From the NCBI GenBank assembly GCA_965199665.1, contig OZ241208.1:3658001-3722000 (forward strand): a stretch of 64,000 nucleotides of DNA, read 5' to 3'. The translations under genes and the position numbers were made by a program. Positions 59,331 through 64,000 of the stretch are shown here, piece after piece. Within the stretch, counting starts at the first letter, position 1, and each line of letters begins with the position of its first letter. This DNA is from JAVVHH01 sp965199665. GTDB lineage: Bacteria; Pseudomonadota; Alphaproteobacteria; Acetobacterales; Acetobacteraceae. The notes below the pieces were generated by a model, which did not search any database, was not told the DNA's origin, and saw only the letters and a list, made by a program, of their open reading frames with translations.

Positions 59331-61508
59331 ATGGTGACGACGATGGACGCGCTGCCCTCGCTGCTGCCCCCGACCCTGTCCTCCTCGATGCCATCCTCGA
59401 TGCGCTCGCTTCTGAGCGAGGTGGCCGCCCACGTGCCGCACGACCCCGCCATCACCCTTCTCGCGACCGGCGAGACCGTCTCTTTTGCCGAGATCGCCAC
59501 CCGCGCCCGTCGGGTTCGCCGCGTGCTGGCACGGGCCGGGTTGGTGGCGGGCGACGGCCTCGTCGCCAGCCTGCCGCCTGGGCCGGCCTTGGCCGTGCTG
59601 CTTCTCGCCTGCGATGAGTCGGGGCTCGACCTCGTCCTGGTCGGCGAAACCGAAGTGGCGCAAGCCATTGCGGCCGTATCGCCCAAGCTGGTCGTCTCGG
59701 GCGCATCCACCGCCTGGCGCGCCCCCCGCCGCATCGCGCCCGCCGAGCTCGACACGGCCGAGCCCGACACGGCCGGGCCCGCCAGCACCGGCCCGGAGCC
59801 CGGCGACGCACCCGACCGCGCCATCCTTGCGGTCTGGCACGCCGGCGCGCGGCACGCGATCGACGCGGCGGCGCGGCGCCGCTCCGTCGCCAACCTGCAG
59901 GCGCTCGCACCCGCGCAGCCCGGCGACACGCTGCTGAGCGCATCGCCGCCCACCACGCTCGACGGGCTGTTCATCTCGACCGTCGTCCCGCTCGCCCTGG
60001 GCCTCCACGTCATCCTGGCCGACCCCGGCGCCCTCGACGCCGCCCTCGCGCACGACGCCGCCCGGACCGCATCGATGTGCGAGCTGCCCGCCCCGAGCTG
60101 GCGGATCCTGGCGCGCGACGGCGCGACGCCGATCGAACTCGCTGCCCGCACGCTGCTCTGCGGCAGCGGCACGCTCCGCCCGCAAGACGCCACCGCCGCC
60201 GCGCGCCGATTTGGCCGCCCCGTGCGTCGCGGCTTCGGCACCGCGGCATCCGGCCTGTGGGCCGTGCCGCTCGGCGAAGCCGCCCCGGCCGAACGCGGGA
60301 CCGCCGAGTTGCGCCCGTTACGCTCGCCGTTGCACCTCGGCGCGGCCGGCCCCGCCGACGCGACAGGCGAGATCGTCCTGCGCGACGCCGCCGGGCTGGA
60401 GGCGCGAACCGGTAGGGTCGGCCGCCTGGCGCCGGATGGCGGGCTCGAATGCGACGGCGACCTGTCCGACGTCGCCGTGCGGCACGGCCGGGCCGTCTTA
60501 CTGACCGACGTGGATGCCGCCCTGGCCCGCCACGGCGCCGTGCACAGCAGCCGCACCTTTCGCGAGAAGGGCGCCGCCCCGACCGAGGCCGCCGTCTCCG
60601 TCGTCCTCTCGACCGCGGATGAAGCCGAATTGATGGCGTTCCTGCGCCGGCAGGACGATGTGCCGCACCTGCCAGAGCGCCTCCTCGTGCTGCCCCCGCA
60701 TCGCGGCGCCGCCTTGCCGCCCGTCCCCGTCCTGCGCCGGATCGCCAACGGACAGGCCGGTGCCGCCGTGCTCGCGGCCCTCACCGCCCGCCGTTTCCGC
60801 CGCAATCCGGCCCATGACGAGGCCGGGCTCATCGCCGCCGTCGACCGGGCGCTGCTGATCGGCGAGCCGCTCCGCTTCTTCATGTTCTGGGGCTGCGGCC
60901 CCCGTCGCCACGCGGCCGAGCCCGACCGTGCGGCCATCGCCGCCCTCGCCGATCTACTGGCTGCCGCCGAAGCCGCCGCCCCGCTCTGCGCCAGCGCCCA
61001 CGTGATCTGCACCGACGGCCACGCCACCAATAACGGCCATAGCGAGCTGCACTATACGACCTACTTCGGCGAGATCGCCGCGCTCGCCCGCGGCCTGCCC
61101 GTCAGTTTCGAGCTCGAATCTGCCGTGTGGCAGCGCGGCGGGCTGACACGGGCGGACGTGCGCCGGCTCGAAGCCGAGAACGGCTTCGCCGAGCGCTGGG
61201 ACCGCTTCCCGCTGCAGGCTCGCTTCGTCCAACAAGCGAGCCGGCATTCGCGCATGAGCGACAAGACCGCCGCCGCGCGGCACTACTACGCGACCTGCCT
61301 GCTCGAGCGCGAAGTGCTCCGGTCGCAGTTCGCCGGGTCCGTGTTCCTCACCTATAACGGGCCCGAGTTCAACGAGTGCTTCCCCGACGTGCCGACGCTC
61401 TACGTCTATCCCGGGCCGCGCGGCCCCAACGACAAGCCGTGGTTCGTCGACGCCGCTGCGTCCGATCCCGATGGCGCGGCCGAGCCGTTGCGGGTCGAGG
61501 CGGCGTGA
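59331..61508 (+). CDS. Fusion of a degenerate adenylation (ANL) domain with an unassigned C-terminal domain
   Basis: The 725-residue protein has an N-terminal region (about 25-490) that aligns by eye with AMP-binding ligases but has lost key motifs. The A3 loop is replaced by LAVWHAGARHAIDAAARRR, A5 is GFGTAASGLWAVPLG, A7 keeps only CDGDLSDV, and the catalytic A10 Lys is missing in LPPVPVLRRIANG. The C-terminal region (about 515-715) has FFMFWGCGPRRH, VICTDGHATNNGHSELHY, VWQRGGLTRADVRRLE, FLTYNGPEFNECF and YVYPGPRG followed by KPWF. I know no family for it; the DGH pattern faintly recalls isonitrile synthases (DIT1/PvcA). The pxpB start overlaps its stop (GTGA). Confidence 0.75.
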   Translation: MVTTMDALPSLLPPTLSSSMPSSMRSLLSEVAAHVPHDPAITLLATGETVSFAEIATRARRVRRVLARAGLVAGDGLVASLPPGPALAVLLLACDESGLDLVLVGETEVAQAIAAVSPKLVVSGASTAWRAPRRIAPAELDTAEPDTAGPASTGPEPGDAPDRAILAVWHAGARHAIDAAARRRSVANLQALAPAQPGDTLLSASPPTTLDGLFISTVVPLALGLHVILADPGALDAALAHDAARTASMCELPAPSWRILARDGATPIELAARTLLCGSGTLRPQDATAAARRFGRPVRRGFGTAASGLWAVPLGEAAPAERGTAELRPLRSPLHLGAAGPADATGEIVLRDAAGLEARTGRVGRLAPDGGLECDGDLSDVAVRHGRAVLLTDVDAALARHGAVHSSRTFREKGAAPTEAAVSVVLSTADEAELMAFLRRQDDVPHLPERLLVLPPHRGAALPPVPVLRRIANGQAGAAVLAALTARRFRRNPAHDEAGLIAAVDRALLIGEPLRFFMFWGCGPRRHAAEPDRAAIAALADLLAAAEAAAPLCASAHVICTDGHATNNGHSELHYTTYFGEIAALARGLPVSFELESAVWQRGGLTRADVRRLEAENGFAERWDRFPLQARFVQQASRHSRMSDKTAAARHYYATCLLEREVLRSQFAGSVFLTYNGPEFNECFPDVPTLYVYPGPRGPNDKPWFVDAAASDPDGAAEPLRVEAA

Positions 61509-62308
61509 ACCTCCCGGACGGTCGATATCGGCCCCGGGGCAAGCCGGGCACGGATCGCCGGCCCGACCCCACCACCCCGTCGCCGCGCTTCCTGCCGGTC
61601 GGCGACATGGGCATCTCCATCCAGTTCGGAACCGAGATCAGCGTGGCGGCCAACGACTGCGTGGCCGCGCTCGACCGCCTGATCGCCGCGGCCGACCTTC
61701 GCGGCGTGGTGGAAACGGTTCCCTCCTACCGCTCGCTCCTGGTCGTGTTCGAGCCGGCGCTGATCGAGCGCGAGGTGCTGCTCGCCGCGTTGCGCGGACT
61801 GGCCGGGCGCGCCGGCCGCGCCACCGCGCGCACCGGCCGCCGCTGGAGCATCCCCGTCGTCTACGGCCTGCCCTTCGGCGAGGACCTGCCGGAGGTTTCC
61901 CGCCTGCTCGGCCTTTCCCCGCCCGACGTCGTGGCCGCGCACACCCGGGCGCCGTTGCGGGTCTTCATGCTCGGCTTCCAGCCCGGCCTGCCCAACCTCG
62001 GCGGCCTGCCGCCGGAGCTGCACGTCTCGCGCCGAACGGTGCCGCGATCGCCGGTGCCGGGCGGCAGCGTGACCATCGGCGGCGGGCAGGGCGCGATCAT
62101 GCCGCTGCCGACCCCCACCGGCTTCTACCTGCTCGGCCGCACCCCGGTCCGCCTGTTCGACCTGCGCCGACCGGAGCCGGCGCTGCTCCGGGCCGGCGAC
62201 CTCATCCGCTTCCGCCCGATCGAGGCCGACGAGTTCGCCGCCATCGGCCGCGCGATCGACGGCGGCGAGGTCGATGCCGGCGTCGTGCTGGAAGCGGAGG
62301 CGGCATGA
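61505..62308 (+). CDS. pxpB: 5-oxoprolinase subunit PxpB (KipI family)
   Basis: The 267-residue protein has a KipI/carboxyltransferase subdomain C/D fold: RFLPVGDMGISIQFG, VETVPSYRSLLVVF, WSIPVVYGLPFGEDLPEV, FMLGFQPGLPNLGGLP and RSPVPGGSVTIGGGQGAIMP. PxpA, PxpB and PxpC together cleave 5-oxoproline with ATP. The start is a GTG overlapping the fusion-gene stop (GTGA); the first about 35 residues are a poorly conserved leader, and an internal ATG before GISIQFG is less likely. Confidence 0.9.
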   Translation: MNLPDGRYRPRGKPGTDRRPDPTTPSPRFLPVGDMGISIQFGTEISVAANDCVAALDRLIAAADLRGVVETVPSYRSLLVVFEPALIEREVLLAALRGLAGRAGRATARTGRRWSIPVVYGLPFGEDLPEVSRLLGLSPPDVVAAHTRAPLRVFMLGFQPGLPNLGGLPPELHVSRRTVPRSPVPGGSVTIGGGQGAIMPLPTPTGFYLLGRTPVRLFDLRRPEPALLRAGDLIRFRPIEADEFAAIGRAIDGGEVDAGVVLEAEAA

Positions 62309-63246
62309 GCGCGCCCGCCCTGCTGCACGCCGTGGCGCCCAGCCCGTTCTCCACCGTGCAGGATTTCGGCCGGGTCGGTTGGCGGCGCTATGGCGTGACC
62401 GGCGCCGGCGCGATGGACATCGAGAGCCACGCCGTGGCCAACGCCCTGGTCGGCAATGCGGTGGAGGCCGCCACCGTCGAGTTCGCCCATGGCGGCGGCG
62501 CCTGGGCCATCTCCGGCGCCCCCGCCCGCATCGCCGTCGCCGGCGGCTCCTTCGCGGCCAGCATCGACGGCCGGCCGATCCCGGTCGGCTCCAGCGCGGT
62601 GCTGCAGCCCGGCGCCCAGCTGCAGATCGGCGGCGCGCGCGATGCGGTCTGGGGCTACCTCGCCGTAGCTGGCGGCATCGGCGTGGAGCGCGAGCTCGGC
62701 AGCCGGGCGACCTACGTGCGGGCCGGCATGGGCGGCTTCGACGGTCGCAAGCTCGAAGCCGGCGACGCCCTGCCGCTACGCCCGCCGCCCATCGACGGGC
62801 CGGAGCGCTGGCTGCATCGCCCGGCCACCCCACCCGACCCGATCCGCGTCGTGCTGGGCCCGCAGGACGATTATTTCACGGCCGAGTCGATCGCATTGTT
62901 CCTGTCCAGCCACTACCAGGTCACCTGGCAGGCGGACCGCCAGGGCTACCGCCTCGACGGCCCCGCGCTGACCCACTCGCAAGGCTTCAACATCGCGTCG
63001 GATGCCATTCTGCCGGGCAGCATCCAGGTACCGGGCAACGGGCGCCCCATCGTGCTGCTGCGGGATGCGCAGACCACGGGCGGCTACCCCAAGGTGGCGA
63101 CCGTCGTCAGCGCCGATCTCGGCCGCTTCGCCCAGCTCCGGCCGCTGAGCCGCGTGCGCTTCGCCGCCGTCACGCCGGAGGCCGCGCAGCTGCTGCGGCG
63201 GGAGTTCATCACCCGCGTCCAGGCCACGGGGCTGCACGCGCGGTGA
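62305..63246 (+). CDS. pxpC: 5-oxoprolinase subunit PxpC (KipA family)
   Basis: The 313-residue biotin-dependent-carboxyltransferase-like protein has STVQDFGRVGWRRYGVTGAG, DIESHAVANALVGN, GYLAVAGGIGVERELGSRAT, VLGPQDDYFT and VPGNGRPIVLLRDAQTTGGY, all typical of PxpC/KipA. It is coupled to pxpB (ATGA) and to the following transporter gene (GTGA). The pxpA (LamB/YcsF) partner is not in the window and may lie beyond the edge. Confidence 0.93.
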   Translation: MSAPALLHAVAPSPFSTVQDFGRVGWRRYGVTGAGAMDIESHAVANALVGNAVEAATVEFAHGGGAWAISGAPARIAVAGGSFAASIDGRPIPVGSSAVLQPGAQLQIGGARDAVWGYLAVAGGIGVERELGSRATYVRAGMGGFDGRKLEAGDALPLRPPPIDGPERWLHRPATPPDPIRVVLGPQDDYFTAESIALFLSSHYQVTWQADRQGYRLDGPALTHSQGFNIASDAILPGSIQVPGNGRPIVLLRDAQTTGGYPKVATVVSADLGRFAQLRPLSRVRFAAVTPEAAQLLRREFITRVQATGLHAR

Positions 63247-64000
63247 GCGGCGACCTCGTCGTCCTGCTGCTGACGCTGGCGGGCGCGGGGGCGGTGTCGG
63301 GCTTCCTGGCCGGGCTGTTCGGGGTGGGCGGCGGCGCCATCGTGGTCGCGGCGCTGTTCCAGGCCTTCACCTATGCGGGCGTCGCGGACTCGCTGGCCAT
63401 GCGCATGTCGCTCGGGACCGCCTTCGCCGTCATGGTGCCGACCAGCGCGATGTCGTTCCGCGGCCATCTGCGACGCGGCAGCGCGGACCGGCGGATCGCG
63501 CGGCTCTGGATCGTGCCGGTGGCGGCCGGGGTCGGGCTGGGGAGCCTGCTGGCGACGCATCTGGAGGGCGGCCCGCTCAAGACGATCTTCATCGTCCTGG
63601 TGCTGGCCAATGCGATCAAGCTGCTGTCGGGCTGGCCGGCCTGGCGCATGGCGACCGACGTGCCTTCAGCGGCCGCCGTGCGGATCAGCGGGCTCGTGAT
63701 CGGCTTTCTGTCGTCGCTGATCGGCATCGGCGGCGGCATCTTCGGCAACATGTTCCTCACCGCCTATGGACGCTCGATGCACCAGGCGATCGGGACCACG
63801 GCGAGCCTGGGGGCGATCATCTCGCTGGCCGGGGTGTGCACCTTCGTGCTGCTGGGGTTGGGCTCGCCGGGTTTGCCGCCGGGCTCGCTGGGCTTCGTCT
63901 CGGGCGCCGCATTCTGCATTGTGGCGCCGATCGCGACCGCCCTGGCACCATTGGGCGTGCGGTTGGCGCACCGGTTCACGCGGGAGCAGCTGCGGATCGG
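63243..64000 (+). CDS. TSUP (TauE/SafE) family membrane transporter, 3' end outside window
   Basis: The frame starts at a GTG overlapping the pxpC stop (GTGA) and stays open to the window edge, giving 252 codons. The TSUP repeat motif is seen twice: FLAGLFGVGGGAIVVAALF near residue 25 and FLSSLIGIGGGIFGNMFL near residue 160. Hydrophobic segments alternate through the length. Family members move sulfonates, sulfite or small organic acids. In this operon it may import 5-oxoproline or a related acid (inference). Confidence 0.85.
   Translation, partial: MSGDLVVLLLTLAGAGAVSGFLAGLFGVGGGAIVVAALFQAFTYAGVADSLAMRMSLGTAFAVMVPTSAMSFRGHLRRGSADRRIARLWIVPVAAGVGLGSLLATHLEGGPLKTIFIVLVLANAIKLLSGWPAWRMATDVPSAAAVRISGLVIGFLSSLIGIGGGIFGNMFLTAYGRSMHQAIGTTASLGAIISLAGVCTFVLLGLGSPGLPPGSLGFVSGAAFCIVAPIATALAPLGVRLAHRFTREQLRI

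Overview
The window is very GC-rich chromosomal DNA (about 70% by eye). It carries many alphaproteobacterial markers: TrcR/DUF1013, DUF1192, DUF1194 and DUF1176 proteins, a complete hopanoid operon, an alphaproteobacterial-type LexA box (GTTC-N7-GTTC) and a ROSE-like heat-shock leader. The best guess is a member of Rhodospirillales, possibly Acetobacteraceae. That placement rests on gene content, not on a marker-gene search. Genes are densely packed, and many adjacent genes overlap by 4 bases (ATGA, GTGA or TTGA), which marks translationally coupled operons. No insertion sequence, prophage, CRISPR array or rRNA was seen.

Layout. 1-4.7 kb: the end of a PQQ-type sugar dehydrogenase, a matrixin-like protease, a small histidine-kinase-H-box-like protein, trcR, a DUF1192 gene, an hsp20 gene with a predicted RpoH promoter and ROSE leader, rpmE, and a Spy-like periplasmic protein. 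4.7-11.3 kb: an old yellow enzyme, a zinc alcohol dehydrogenase, pdxY, an NdvA-like ABC exporter, a LysR regulator and a small coupled gene. 11.3-23.8 kb: hopanoid biosynthesis on the minus strand (hpnA-B-C-D-E, shc, hpnG), followed by a ureohydrolase and a DUF2254 membrane protein. Divergent from hpnA are an HpnL-like membrane protein and an amine-oxidase-like flavoprotein. 23.8-30.0 kb: a GlcNAc-type sugar uptake operon (kinase, nagA, binding protein, two permeases, ATPase).

30-38 kb: a surface-polysaccharide region of visibly lower GC. It has a peptidoglycan amidase, about 880 bases without a recognisable gene, a chain-length protein, an outer-membrane export lipoprotein, a divergent tRNA-Val(TAC), a sugar epimerase, two Acetyltransf_6-type transferases and a YdcF protein. 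38-51 kb: an EAL protein, a vWA protein, an S24 repressor facing a small gene with an SOS box, phnM, a Na+/H+ antiporter, an exported protein, an amidohydrolase, a branched-chain-type binding protein, a two-component system and a DUF1176 protein. 51-56.5 kb: a plus-strand CoA catabolic operon (crotonase, feruloyl-CoA-synthase-like ligase, binding protein, hydroxyacyl-CoA dehydrogenase) with a second crotonase just downstream. 56.6-59.2 kb: a membrane GGDEF-EAL protein. 59.3 kb to the end: a four-gene coupled operon of an unusual fusion protein (degenerate adenylation domain plus an unassigned C-terminal domain), pxpB, pxpC and a TSUP transporter cut by the window edge.

The strongest candidates for something new are the degenerate-adenylation fusion at 59331-61508, the SOS-box gene at 41574, the H-box mini-protein at 2023, and the heat-shock promoter that appears to lie inside the rpmE terminator hairpin.
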